From Clostridia bacterium (GTDB taxonomy: Bacteria > Bacillota_A > Clostridia > Oscillospirales > CAG-272), in contig JAGBGE010000009.1 in NCBI GenBank assembly GCA_017936125.1, positions 1 to 40,046 of the forward strand: a stretch of 40,046 bases of DNA, in the 5' to 3' direction. A program made the position numbers and the translations under genes. The notes below the pieces were generated by a model. It did not search any database. It saw only the letters and a list, made by a program, of their open reading frames with translations, and was not told the DNA's origin. Every line of letters begins with the position of its first letter. Position 1 is the first letter of the stretch. This document shows, one piece after another, positions 23,644 through 31,803 of the stretch.

Positions 23644-24744
23644 ATGAAATACGATTATTTGATAGTCGGTGCCGGACTTTTCGGTGCTGTGCTTGCCGAA
23701 AGAGCGCACGCAGCGGGTAAAAAGGTTCTGGTTATTGACAAAAGAGATCACGTCGGCGGTAATATTTACACCGAGGACGTAGAGGGAATTCAGGTACATA
23801 AGTACGGCGCGCACATCTTCCATACCAACGATAAGACAGTGTGGGAGTATGTAAACAGGTTTGCCGAGTTCAACCGTTATACTAACTCGCCCGTGGCGAA
23901 CTATCACGGTGAGCTTTATTCCTTACCCTTTAATATGTATACCTTCAATAAGATGTGGGGCGTAGTTACTCCCGACGAGGCAGAGGCGAAGATTGCAGAG
24001 CAGCGCGCGGCAGCAGACATCACCGATCCTCAGAATCTCGAGGAGCAGGCGATCTCTCTCGTAGGTACTGACATCTATGAGCGACTCGTCAAGGGATATA
24101 CCGAGAAGCAGTGGGGCAGACCCTGCACCGAGCTTCCTGCGTTCATTATTCGCAGACTTCCCGTGCGCCTTACCTTCGACAACAACTACTTCAACGCGCT
24201 CTATCAGGGCATTCCGATTGGCGGCTATACCGCTATGGTTGAGAGAATGCTCGACGGCGTGGAGGTTCAGCTTGGAGTTGACTACCTTGATGACAAGGAG
24301 AAGTTTGATTCACTCGCTGACAGAGTAGTTTACACCGGTCCTATCGACCGCTACTTCGATTACTGCTACGGGTACCTCGGTTACCGCAGCGTACGCTTTG
24401 AGAACGAGGTGCTTGACACCGAGAACTATCAGGGTAACGCTGTTATAAACTATACCGATCGCGAAACTCCCTATACCCGTATTATTGAGCATAAGCATTT
24501 TGAATTCGGCAAGCAGGAGAAAACCGTTATTTCCAAGGAATACAGTCAGGAATGGCAGCCGGGTATCGAGCCCTACTATCCCATAAACGACGAGAAAAAC
24601 GGCGCTCTTTACGCAAAATACAAGGAGCTTGCGGATAAGGAAAGTAAAACCCTCTTTGGCGGCAGACTCGCCGAATATCGTTACTACGATATGGATGCAG
24701 TAATCGCGTCTGCTCTGAAGACTGCGGAGAAAGAAATAAGGTGA
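23644..24744 (+). CDS. glf: UDP-galactopyranose mutase
   Basis: A 366-residue flavoprotein that interconverts UDP-galactopyranose and UDP-galactofuranose, the donor for galactofuranose-containing surface glycans. It shows the N-terminal FAD-binding GAGLFG motif, the conserved VGGNIYTE and HKYGAHIFHT segments, and the family's EKQWGRP and PVRLTFDNNYF motifs. The length is typical. GAGGAAAAG precedes the ATG. The downstream glycosyltransferase starts 4 bases after the stop, so the pair probably makes a galactofuranose-bearing polymer or glycolipid (inference). Confidence 0.95.
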   Translation: MKYDYLIVGAGLFGAVLAERAHAAGKKVLVIDKRDHVGGNIYTEDVEGIQVHKYGAHIFHTNDKTVWEYVNRFAEFNRYTNSPVANYHGELYSLPFNMYTFNKMWGVVTPDEAEAKIAEQRAAADITDPQNLEEQAISLVGTDIYERLVKGYTEKQWGRPCTELPAFIIRRLPVRLTFDNNYFNALYQGIPIGGYTAMVERMLDGVEVQLGVDYLDDKEKFDSLADRVVYTGPIDRYFDYCYGYLGYRSVRFENEVLDTENYQGNAVINYTDRETPYTRIIEHKHFEFGKQEKTVISKEYSQEWQPGIEPYYPINDEKNGALYAKYKELADKESKTLFGGRLAEYRYYDMDAVIASALKTAEKEIR

Positions 24745-24748
24745 TTTT

Positions 24749-25759
24749 ATGAAATTATTGACAGTAACAGTACCCTGCTATAACTCAGAGGCGTATATGG
24801 AAAAGTGTGTCGAGAGCCTTCTTGTAGGCGGTGACAGAGTTGAGGTTATCATTATCGACGACGGCTCGAAGGACCGCACAGGCGAGATCGCAGACGCATA
24901 TGTTGCAAAATACCCGAATATCGTAAGAGTCGTTCACCAGGAGAACGGCGGTCACGGCGAGGGTATCAACCAGGGCGTTATCCACGCGACAGGTAAGTAT
25001 TTCAAGGTTGTAGACAGCGACGACGTTATGAGCGAGGACTTCCCCGCGTTCCTTGACAAGCTCGAGGAGCTTGAGGCGCAGGGCGGAGTCGACTATATCG
25101 CAACCAACTACTATTACGTACATACCGATGGAGTGGGTGACCGTTCCATTAGCTACAAGAACGCTTTGCCTCAGGGCAAGATTTTCGGCTGGGAGGACAC
25201 CAAGCCCTTCAAGATTCATCAGCTTCTCACCATTCATTCCTCGACCTTCCGCACCGAGCTTATGCGTCAGTGCGCAGAGCCGCTGCCCAAGCACGTGTTC
25301 TACGAGGACAACCTTATGGTTTACAGAGTTTTGCCCAAGGTTGAGAAGATGTACTATATGAACATCGACCTCTACCGCTACTGGATAGGCAGACCCGACC
25401 AGTCGGTTCAGGAGGGCGTAATGAAGAAGCGTTACACGCATCAGCTTCTCGTAACCGAAAAGTGCTTCAAGTCCTGCCATCTCGATGAGGTTAAGAGCAA
25501 GAGACTTAAGAAATATCTCAGCCATGAGCTGTTTATGATGTTCGCTATCTCCATAGTTTACGCTCGTCTTAATAAGTCCAAGGAGTGTGATGACACACTT
25601 GAAGAGATGTGGAAGAACTGCATCGCATTCGACGAGAAATGGGGCAAGCATTTCCGCTACGGCACCGTGCTTAGATTCATCTGTATGAAAGGTAAGTTCG
25701 GTCAGAATTTTGCGATATTCGTATATCGCCTTGCCAACAAGATAGTTAGATTTAACTGA
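24749..25759 (+). CDS. Family 2 glycosyltransferase
   Basis: A 336-residue GT-A fold transferase: N-terminal TVTVPCYNSEAYMEKCVESL, the nucleotide-binding IIIDDGSKDRT, the metal-binding DSDD, and a catalytic-region EDN motif (YEDNLMVY). There are no clear membrane spans beyond a possibly amphipathic C-terminal helix. Because it is translationally linked to glf, UDP-galactofuranose or UDP-galactose is a reasonable donor, unproven. A strong terminator follows 11 bases after the stop, ending the symporter-glf-GT2 unit. Confidence 0.9.
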   Translation: MKLLTVTVPCYNSEAYMEKCVESLLVGGDRVEVIIIDDGSKDRTGEIADAYVAKYPNIVRVVHQENGGHGEGINQGVIHATGKYFKVVDSDDVMSEDFPAFLDKLEELEAQGGVDYIATNYYYVHTDGVGDRSISYKNALPQGKIFGWEDTKPFKIHQLLTIHSSTFRTELMRQCAEPLPKHVFYEDNLMVYRVLPKVEKMYYMNIDLYRYWIGRPDQSVQEGVMKKRYTHQLLVTEKCFKSCHLDEVKSKRLKKYLSHELFMMFAISIVYARLNKSKECDDTLEEMWKNCIAFDEKWGKHFRYGTVLRFICMKGKFGQNFAIFVYRLANKIVRFN

Positions 25760-25770
25760 TTCACTTATGA

Positions 25771-25803
25771 AAAAAACGGTTGGGATTTCCCCAACCGTTT
25801 TTT
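25771..25803 (+). terminator. Strong Rho-independent terminator
   Basis: An A-rich start, then CGGTTGGG pairing with CCCAACCG around ATTTC, followed by six T residues. It closes the symporter-glf-GT2 operon. Confidence 0.95.
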
Positions 25804-25821
25804 GTATTTTTTCAAAACTCC

Positions 25822-25850
25822 TTGAAATCTATGATATTTTCTGCTATAAT
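25822..25850 (+). promoter_or_regulatory. Promoter of the ZIP transporter gene
   Basis: TTGAAA at 25822-25827, a 17-base spacer and TATAAT at 25845-25850; the start codon is about 48 bases further on. Confidence 0.75.
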
Positions 25851-25897
25851 GTATATAAGAATGAAAAGTAAACTTTGCTTTGCAAAAGGAGATAAGA

Positions 25898-26674
25898 ATG
25901 GAAGGTTTAGGAATGGTTATGCTGACCGCGCTCGGTGTTGGCGGAGCGACGGCGGTTGGAGCGCTGCTTGGATTTGCGTTTAAGGATATTACGCATAAGT
26001 TCTCGGACATAGTGCTTTCGTTTGCGGCGGGAGTGATGCTTGCGGCGGCGGTGTTCGGACTTGTAGAGCCGTCATTCTCTTACGGACAGGAGGCGTATGG
26101 CACGCTTATCGGACTTCTGGTGACCGTGATAGGCATTTTTGCCGGTGCGCTTTGTCTTAATCTTACTGATAATCTGGTTCCTCACCTGCACCGCCTTGCA
26201 GGCGCAGAGATAGAGGATCATCATAATAAGAATCTTGGCAAGATTCTTCTCTTCGTTCTCGCGATAGCGATACACAATCTGCCCGAGGGAATTGCCGCAG
26301 GCGTTGGATTCGGCTCGGAGAATACTGCTAAGGCGCTTGTAATCGCAGGCGGTATCGCGCTTCAGAACATACCTGAGGGTATGGTTATTATCGGTCCGAT
26401 GCTCGCGGCAGGAGTGTCGAAGAAGCGCACTTTGCTTATTGCGCTTCTCACGGGACTCGTCGAGGTGCTCGGTACTCTTATCGGATATTTTGCGGTAAGC
26501 GTTGCGACGGTTATACTGCCGTTTGCTCTTGCCTTTGCAGGCGGAACGATGCTTTACATTATAAGCGACGAGATGATACCTGAAACTCACGCTCACGGCG
26601 GCGAGCGCGGCGCGACCTATGCGTTGCTTGTTGGCTTTGCTTTGATGTTTGTAATGGACATACTTTTAGGATAA
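25898..26674 (+). CDS. ZIP family divalent metal transporter (zinc importer-like)
   Basis: A 258-residue membrane protein with about eight helices. It has the two ZIP metal-site signatures: AIHNLPEGIAAGVGFG in the fourth helix and ALQNIPEGM in the fifth. Bacterial members of this type (ZupT/GufA-like) import zinc and related ions. The ATG at 25898 follows AAAGGAG with good spacing; a TTG 18 bases earlier is less likely. The stop codon at 26672-26674 lies in the first bases of the left terminal repeat of the adjacent MITE-like element. Confidence 0.92.
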   Translation: MEGLGMVMLTALGVGGATAVGALLGFAFKDITHKFSDIVLSFAAGVMLAAAVFGLVEPSFSYGQEAYGTLIGLLVTVIGIFAGALCLNLTDNLVPHLHRLAGAEIEDHHNKNLGKILLFVLAIAIHNLPEGIAAGVGFGSENTAKALVIAGGIALQNIPEGMVIIGPMLAAGVSKKRTLLIALLTGLVEVLGTLIGYFAVSVATVILPFALAFAGGTMLYIISDEMIPETHAHGGERGATYALLVGFALMFVMDILLG

Positions 26675-26694
26675 AAAAATAATGGCTGGGAATA

Positions 26695-26868
26695 GCGTGA
26701 TACTCTTAACGGAGTATCACGCAGTCAAATCCGTCTTCGACGGGTGAAATCCACCTTTGGTGGATGAAATCGCTTTCGCGATGAAATCCTGCTTCGCAGG
26801 GTTGCATTTAGACGGATTTGATTTCATCCAAGGTTTATCTTTGGATTTCATCGTGGCATAGCCACGAT
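26695..26868. repeat. Array of short hairpins with different stems and a shared GAAATC linker
   Basis: GCGTGATACTC/GAGTATCACGC (26695-26722) is followed by CCGTC/GACGG, ATCCACC/GGTGGAT, ATCGC/GCGAT, CCTGC/GCAGG, ATCCAA/TTGGAT and ATCGTGGC/GCCACGAT, mostly with 3-base TTT, TTC or ATA loops and joined by (G)ATGAAATC. A 12-bp stem, TCAAATCCGTCT (26725) with AGACGGATTTGA (26810), can enclose the middle three. The stems differ in sequence but all pair. Confidence 0.8.
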
Positions 26869-26880
26869 TTCATTAAACAG

Positions 26881-27009
26881 ACAGAAAAAAGAGATAACAT
26901 TTCGGCGAAGAACCGATTTGTTATCTCTTTCTGTTTGTAAAGGGGTTTGGGCTTAGCCCATATATGCATTTGACCGGACAAATGTGATGCTTGCACTTTT
27001 GTCAAAGTG
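26881..27009. repeat. Further hairpins in the right half of the element
   Basis: ACAGAAA + AGAGATAACA (26881-26899) pairs with TGTTATCTCT + TTTCTGT (26919-26934). TGGGC/GCCCA (26948-26960), CATTTG/CAAATG (26967-26984) and CACTTT/AAAGTG (26994-27009) follow. The first could act as a transcription terminator for either flanking gene, although no long T-tract follows. Confidence 0.7.
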
Positions 27010-27053
27010 TCAATTCTCCGCTAAGGATATCACCCTATCCAGCCATTATTTTT

Positions 27054-28988
27054 TTATTTCTTTGTAAACGTTATAGTTGCCGTATCCTCGGTGAGAGAGA
27101 TAACCGTGAAGGTGTAGGCAAGAGTCTTGCCGTTATCGTCTTTTACCGAGGGGAGAGAGTCGCCCTCGACGTAGGTGAAGTTGCCTGCGCCGCTCTTTAC
27201 GAACTCAATGAGGTTGTCCTCGGTGCCGTAATCGTCTGACGGGTCGGTGTTGTTGTTCTTTACGTCATAGTAGGTCTCACCGTCCTCTGTTTCCGACGTG
27301 AGAGTCGAGTTGACGTGGTAAACTACTATACCGTCACGCGCAAAGTAGCCGAAGCCATCAGAGTTCAGGCCGTTATTCGTGTAGTAAACTACTATGTAAT
27401 ACTCCTGATATGCGCCGAGATCGTCGCTCCAATTGTTAGCGATAATAATCGTATCACCGTTCTTCGAGAAGTCCTCGAGAGTCAGGGTAGTGCTCTTGTC
27501 GGTGGTGACGAGTCTTGACGTAGTGAGCCAGCCGAAGTTGAACTTCGTGTATGCGTTATGGTCGCCCGACATAGCGTCCATAATATCGCAGCCCTCAAGA
27601 GGCGAATTTTCGGAATATGATGTATCGTAGTAATCGTCCGCGCCAAGCACGTGGCCGAACTCGTGTATGTAGGTGTAGGTGTTCATACCCGAGGTGTTGT
27701 CATACGAGGTATCTCCGGAGTCATCGTAGGTCTCAAAGAGGAACTGATATGAAGCCCAGAGGTAATCGTTGGCGCTGACACCGTCGTATTCGTAATAGCA
27801 GTCCTCGGAGTCGGTATAAATGTTCCAATATCTGTACGCCCAGTTGAAGTCGTCGTCACCGATGTCAAGAGTATTGATAAGCACTACCGCATCAATGATG
27901 CCGTTGTTATCCGAGTCAAATTCCGAGAGGTCCATAGTCTTGGAAAGCTCCTCAAGAGCCTCGTCCATAACCATCTGGTCGCCTATCATAACGTCCTCGC
28001 CGTAGTAGTCCATAGTCGAGTTCTTGTAGTAGGTGCTGGTCTTTTCGGGACGGAACCAGTAGTCAAGCACCGTTATGTCAAGGTCAAGCTTGCCGTAGCT
28101 GGATATGTAGTAGTAATCGTGTACTGAATAGTAGTCGGTGTCGTCTGCGTCACCGCCCCACGCTTTGACGATAGCGTCGGTGGTGTATCCTTTGCTTGCC
28201 GCCGTGGAGTCGCTGAACTCTACGGGGATAACGAGTACTGCGGGCGAGCCTGTCGTGGGACAGCCGTCGAGATAATAGCCCTGGTCGGTTACGTCCTTGA
28301 CGTTCTTCGCCTTGGTGAAGTCTACCTTGCGATAGCCGTCGGTATTGGTTGTGTCACCGCCTGCGTTACCGCTATCGGTGTTGCCACCGGTGTTATCTCC
28401 ACCTGCGTTACCGCTATCAGTATTATCACCGCCTGTGTTACCGCTGTCAGTATTACCGCCTGTGTTATCTCCGCCTGCGTTGCCGTCATCGGTATTATCA
28501 TTATTGCCATCATCTGCACCGCGATATGCAACAACGTCTATGTAGCTTGCGCCGGAGTAGAAATAGAAGGAAATATCAACTAATATTTCGCCCTTCGCGT
28601 AGGTGTACCAGGTATCACCGTACTCATCGGTGTATGTGTTTACAAGCTCAAAGTCCTCGTAAAGCGCAATATAAGCCTCAAAGTCAGCGCGTGTGTTACC
28701 AACCGTGTAATAGCGCACGCCGTCGCTGAAATCGTCCTCGTAGTTGACTCCCTCAAAGTAGTATTTGTTGCAGGGAGCGAAGGGGATAACCTCACCTACG
28801 TATTCGGTGAGAATAGCCTTCTCGGCATTTGTGAAATCGCTGTTACGATACCCCTCGGGATGCTTCTCGGGTGCTTCGGTATCACCGTAACCGCCGATAA
28901 TACCCATAACTTCATCGAGCACCGCGCAGGACGCCAGAGTCGAAAGCGAAATAGCGATAAGTATAAGCAGGGATATAATTTTTTTCAT
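27054..28988 (-). CDS. Secreted lipoprotein M6-like zinc metalloprotease
   Basis: A 644-residue lipoprotein (signal ending LASC) with an N-terminal domain of about 130 residues, a low-complexity Gly/Asn/Asp/Thr/Ser linker (about 155-220), and a catalytic domain. The zinc-binding motif HEFGHVLGADDYYD (H442, E443, H446) is the HExxHxxGxxD form of the M6 (immune inhibitor A-like) peptidases. The linker is probably a flexible spacer that lets the domain reach through the cell wall. The ATG at 28988 is preferred over a TTG 12 bases upstream because GGAGGG precedes it. The gene has its own promoter and is divergent from an SDR gene. Targets are unknown; extracellular protein or mucin-like substrates are plausible. 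Confidence 0.88.
   Translation of the reverse strand: MKKIISLLILIAISLSTLASCAVLDEVMGIIGGYGDTEAPEKHPEGYRNSDFTNAEKAILTEYVGEVIPFAPCNKYYFEGVNYEDDFSDGVRYYTVGNTRADFEAYIALYEDFELVNTYTDEYGDTWYTYAKGEILVDISFYFYSGASYIDVVAYRGADDGNNDNTDDGNAGGDNTGGNTDSGNTGGDNTDSGNAGGDNTGGNTDSGNAGGDTTNTDGYRKVDFTKAKNVKDVTDQGYYLDGCPTTGSPAVLVIPVEFSDSTAASKGYTTDAIVKAWGGDADDTDYYSVHDYYYISSYGKLDLDITVLDYWFRPEKTSTYYKNSTMDYYGEDVMIGDQMVMDEALEELSKTMDLSEFDSDNNGIIDAVVLINTLDIGDDDFNWAYRYWNIYTDSEDCYYEYDGVSANDYLWASYQFLFETYDDSGDTSYDNTSGMNTYTYIHEFGHVLGADDYYDTSYSENSPLEGCDIMDAMSGDHNAYTKFNFGWLTTSRLVTTDKSTTLTLEDFSKNGDTIIIANNWSDDLGAYQEYYIVVYYTNNGLNSDGFGYFARDGIVVYHVNSTLTSETEDGETYYDVKNNNTDPSDDYGTEDNLIEFVKSGAGNFTYVEGDSLPSVKDDNGKTLAYTFTVISLTEDTATITFTKK
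28330..28520 (-). repeat. Short tandem coding repeats of the protease linker
   Basis: Degenerate repeats of about 15-48 bases encode GGDNTGGNTDSGNAGG-like units. The near-identical copies could recombine or slip and change linker length. Confidence 0.75.
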
Positions 28989-29017
28989 ATCGCCCTCCAA
29001 AATATTTTGTGTAACTA

Positions 29018-29046
29018 ATTATAACACATATTTTGCTCTCTTTCAA
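29018..29046 (-). promoter_or_regulatory. Promoter of the metalloprotease gene
   Basis: On the minus strand, TTGAAA (29046-29041), a 17-base spacer and TATAAT (29023-29018). Confidence 0.8.
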
Positions 29047-29064
29047 GATTTTTTTACTACGCTA

Positions 29065-29093
29065 TTGAAGAAAGTCGGATTTTGTGATAAAAT
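29065..29093 (+). promoter_or_regulatory. Promoter of the SDR gene at 29124
   Basis: TTGAAG at 29065-29070, a 17-base spacer and TAAAAT at 29088-29093. It is back to back with the protease promoter; the two -35 elements are only 18 bases apart. Confidence 0.65.
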
Positions 29094-29123
29094 AGATTAA
29101 AATACAATAAGGCGAGTGAATAT

Positions 29124-29996
29124 ATGAGTATCGAAAAATGGATAAAAAAGAATACGGCATCGCTCGACGGCAAGACTGTTGCAATAAGCGGCTCTACGGG
29201 CGGTCTTGGCAGAGAGCTTTGCATACATCTTGGCGCTTTGGGCGCTTCGCTTGTGCTGCTTGATAGAAATATTGCCAAATCGAAGGCGCTTGCCGACGAG
29301 CTTCGCTCAATGTATAATGGAATTTCTATAACGCATATTACAGTTGATATGACAGATATACGGGCTGTTAAGGCGGCGGCAGACAAGCTCTCAGAAATGC
29401 CGATAGATTATCTCATACTCAACGCAGGCGCGTACAGCATACCTCGCTGCACTCTGCCGTGCGGATATGACAACGTTTTCACTATCAATTTCATCTCACC
29501 GTACTATCTCGCTAGACGATTGCTCTCTGGCATCAAGGCGCGCGGCGGCAAGGTGATTGCTGTGGGCAGTATAGCGCATAATTACTCAAAAATTGACGAA
29601 AATGACGTCGACTTCTCTACGCGCAAGAAGGCGAGCCTAGTCTACGGTAACGCAAAGCGCTATCTCACCTACTCACTCTTTGCTCTGGCAGATGAGGGCG
29701 GCATAGCTGTGGCGCATCCCGGCATCACCTTTACCGGTATTACGGCGCATTATCCTAAGCTGATTTTTGCGATAATCAAGCACCCGATGAAGATAATTTT
29801 TATGTCCCCTCGCCGCGCGAGTCTTTGTGTTCTTCGCGCGATTTTTGCCGACTGTAAGCCTCGTGAGTGGATTGGTCCCTCGCTCTTTGACGTCTGGGGA
29901 ATGCCAAAGCAGAAGCCGCTGAAAACGGCAAAGTCTGCCGAAGCTGAGAAAATAGCGGAAATTGCCGAAAAAATTTACAATGAAATAAATACATAA
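29124..29996 (+). CDS. Short-chain dehydrogenase/reductase
   Basis: A 290-residue NAD(P)-dependent SDR. It shows the cofactor motif SGSTGGLG, the LNAG segment, a catalytic serine in VGSIAH and the YGNAK active-site pair. The length and the tail after the Rossmann core recall retinol-dehydrogenase-like SDRs, which act on hydroxyl or keto groups of lipophilic or sugar-like molecules; the substrate is unknown. The ribosome binding site is weak (AAGGCGAG). It is convergent with a second, only distantly similar SDR, separated by a bidirectional terminator. Confidence 0.88.
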   Translation: MSIEKWIKKNTASLDGKTVAISGSTGGLGRELCIHLGALGASLVLLDRNIAKSKALADELRSMYNGISITHITVDMTDIRAVKAAADKLSEMPIDYLILNAGAYSIPRCTLPCGYDNVFTINFISPYYLARRLLSGIKARGGKVIAVGSIAHNYSKIDENDVDFSTRKKASLVYGNAKRYLTYSLFALADEGGIAVAHPGITFTGITAHYPKLIFAIIKHPMKIIFMSPRRASLCVLRAIFADCKPREWIGPSLFDVWGMPKQKPLKTAKSAEAEKIAEIAEKIYNEINT

Positions 29997-30045
29997 AAAA
30001 TATGCGCAAAATGACAATCTTGATTGACATTTTGCGCATATTTTT
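29996..30045. terminator. Long bidirectional terminator between two SDR genes
   Basis: AAAAATATGCGCAAAATG pairs with CATTTTGCGCATATTTTT (18 bp), with an inner CAATC-TT-GATTG stem. It has A-runs on the left and T-runs on the right, so it serves both convergent genes. Confidence 0.92.
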
Positions 30046-30050
30046 GCAAA

Positions 30051-30854
30051 TCATCGGTTAAGCAGCAGCTTGATAATCGCACACTGTAAGCGGAGAGGAA
30101 GTATGTTCAGGAGAACGAGTCCTGCGTTTTGATGCTTCTTATAGACGAGCCTTGGCCGCCTTGACGTAGCCGCCTTGTAGACAAGGGAAGCAAGAGCCTT
30201 CGGCTCAATGGGTGTGCCCATAAATTTACTTGCGATAGAGGAAAAGCGTTTTGCGCCCTTCTGATAGAGGCGCGTTCTCTCGGCAAGCGCCGCAGTAGCC
30301 TTGACAGAGCCGTCGGCAAGCGGAGTTTTGACTGCTCCCGGGCGAACTGTAATCACCCTCTGACCAATGAGATTAAGCTCCTGGCGCAGAGCCTGCGCGT
30401 AGCTTTCAAGCGCGGTTTTCGACATACTGTAAAGTCCGTTGAAGGGCATAGGGTCAAAGCCTGCAACCTCGCTTGTTATTATGATAATTCTGCCGTTGCT
30501 CGCAAGACGGGAATGCATAGCGCGCACGAGCTGCATACTGCCGATAAGGTTGACGTTAATCAGCCGTTTCATAACCTCAATATCGTCCTCGACGAGCGAT
30601 GTCATAGCGTGTATTCCGGCAGCGCAGATAATAACGTCGAGCGTTATATCACTCTCTGTAAGCTCGGCAGAAAATGCGGAAATTGCCTCAAAATCTGTTA
30701 CGTCAATAGTGCGACCTACGAGATTTTCTCTCTCGGGAATTTCCTTGATATCAATTCCATAAACCCGGTGCCCCTCACCGAGAAATCTTTCGGCAATGCT
30801 GCCGCCAATGCCCGATGCCGCGCCTGTGATGAGTACGTTTAATTGTTTTTTCAT
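30051..30854 (-). CDS. Short-chain dehydrogenase/reductase
   Basis: A 267-residue SDR with TGAASGIG (cofactor), the CAAG segment in place of NNAG, catalytic serine in ITSEVAG and YSMSK. PGAVKTP follows, as is usual for the cofactor-side loop. The substrate is unknown. The ATG overlaps the stop codon of the upstream HAD gene (ATGA), so both are made from one message by coupled translation. Confidence 0.9.
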   Translation of the reverse strand: MKKQLNVLITGAASGIGGSIAERFLGEGHRVYGIDIKEIPERENLVGRTIDVTDFEAISAFSAELTESDITLDVIICAAGIHAMTSLVEDDIEVMKRLINVNLIGSMQLVRAMHSRLASNGRIIIITSEVAGFDPMPFNGLYSMSKTALESYAQALRQELNLIGQRVITVRPGAVKTPLADGSVKATAALAERTRLYQKGAKRFSSIASKFMGTPIEPKALASLVYKAATSRRPRLVYKKHQNAGLVLLNILPLRLQCAIIKLLLNR

Positions 30855-31558
30855 ACGATGTTGTTTATATAGTTGATTAAAGCGTCAAAATCACCGTGAG
30901 GATATGCCGAGAGGTCCTCGTCGGATTTGTTAATAAGGCAATCGGTCAAGAGGAATACCTGCATACCGAGCGTCCTCGCGGGCATATCGTCGCTCACGTC
31001 GTTGCCGACCATAAGGCACTCCTCGGGAGTGACGCCAATGCGCTTTGCAACCTCGCGGAAATACTCGGGATTCGGCTTGCAAAGTCCAATGTTTTCATAG
31101 GTTGTAACAAGCTCAAAATCGTCGGTGTCAAGTCCCGCCCATCTGATGCGCTCATTCGTTGCGATAGCGGGGAAGATTGGGTTGGTCGCAAGCGCAGTCT
31201 TTATGCCACGAGCGTGCAAAATGTCAAGAAGCTCTCTGGATTTTGGATTGTATCCGCAGACTGCCTTTACAGCAGGGAACTTTTCGCGATAGAATTCCTC
31301 AAATTTAGGCTCGTCTTCACGCGCTTTTTCACCGTAAATAGCCGAAAATACGTTCCAGAATACCGCTTCATTACTCATTTCGCCGTTATTCTTAATCATC
31401 GACATAGTGCCGCGCCAGATAGCCTTTATCAGCTCTTCGGGAACGTAGCCAAAAGGCGCAAGATGCGCCGAAATTCCACCGAAATACGCCTTGAGAAAGG
31501 TATCCTGATCCATCGGCAACAGCGTGCCGTCAAGGTCAAAAAGTACTGCTTTAATCAT
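30851..31558 (-). CDS. HAD superfamily phosphatase (subfamily IA-like)
   Basis: A 235-residue HAD hydrolase with DLDGTLLP (D8, D10), the motif II threonine in ATNP, KPNPEYF (motif III lysine) and VGNDVSDDM (motif IV). A helical cap lies between motifs I and II. Relatives dephosphorylate phosphoglycolate, nucleotides or sugar phosphates; I cannot choose. The ATG at 31558 is chosen because GGAG lies 10 bases upstream and the HAD motif begins at residue 6; a longer frame with a hydrophobic start lies across the promoter. It is followed by an SDR with a 4-base overlap. Confidence 0.88.
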   Translation of the reverse strand: MIKAVLFDLDGTLLPMDQDTFLKAYFGGISAHLAPFGYVPEELIKAIWRGTMSMIKNNGEMSNEAVFWNVFSAIYGEKAREDEPKFEEFYREKFPAVKAVCGYNPKSRELLDILHARGIKTALATNPIFPAIATNERIRWAGLDTDDFELVTTYENIGLCKPNPEYFREVAKRIGVTPEECLMVGNDVSDDMPARTLGMQVFLLTDCLINKSDEDLSAYPHGDFDALINYINNIV

Positions 31559-31589
31559 TTTAATTACTCCGTTTCTTTTTACAAAAAGT

Positions 31590-31618
31590 ATTATATACAA
31601 AACTTGCACCGTTGTCAA
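31590..31618 (-). promoter_or_regulatory. Consensus promoter of the HAD/SDR operon
   Basis: On the minus strand, TTGACA (31618-31613), a 17-base spacer and TATAAT (31595-31590), a perfect vegetative promoter. Confidence 0.85.
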
Positions 31619-31674
31619 CCGAAATATGTGAACGAAAAGGAAATTTAACATAAATCTAAAATTTCAGTTAATAC

Positions 31675-31703
31675 TTGACATTATAATATTTATGTGGTAA
31701 AAT
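31675..31703 (+). promoter_or_regulatory. Promoter of the prfC operon
   Basis: TTGACA at 31675-31680, a 17-base spacer and TAAAAT at 31698-31703, divergent from the HAD/SDR promoter. About 100 bases separate it from the prfC start. Confidence 0.8.
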
Positions 31704-31803
31704 ATGAAAGTTAATTAAAATGGGAAATATGCGGTTTTGACGGCTGAGTGGTGAAAAAATGCGATTTTTGCGCGGCTTGTCAGAGCACTGTGAAAGGATA
31801 AAA

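Larger units (their letters stand above)
26672..27056. mobile_element. MITE-like non-coding element with perfect 18-bp terminal inverted repeats
   Basis: The 385-bp interval is bounded by TAAAAAAATAATGGCTGG (26672-26689) and its exact complement (27039-27056). Similarity continues inward to about 40 bases on each side with mismatches (...GTGATA...TTA(A/G)CGGAG). TA at both ends fits the TA target duplication of Tc1/mariner-IS630 type elements. It contains no credible coding region but at least ten hairpins. It fills the whole gap between two convergent genes and supplies the TAA stop codon of each. Confidence 0.75.

Noticed and set aside
22165..23907. 580-codon minus-strand frame opposite the symporter
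   Set aside because: It is antisense to a clear GPH symporter and spans its junction with glf; the composition is charged and repetitive with no domain.
31559..31651. N-terminal extension of the HAD phosphatase frame
   Set aside because: The extension would cover the consensus promoter at 31590-31618; the ATG at 31558 has a ribosome binding site and places the HAD motif at the normal position.
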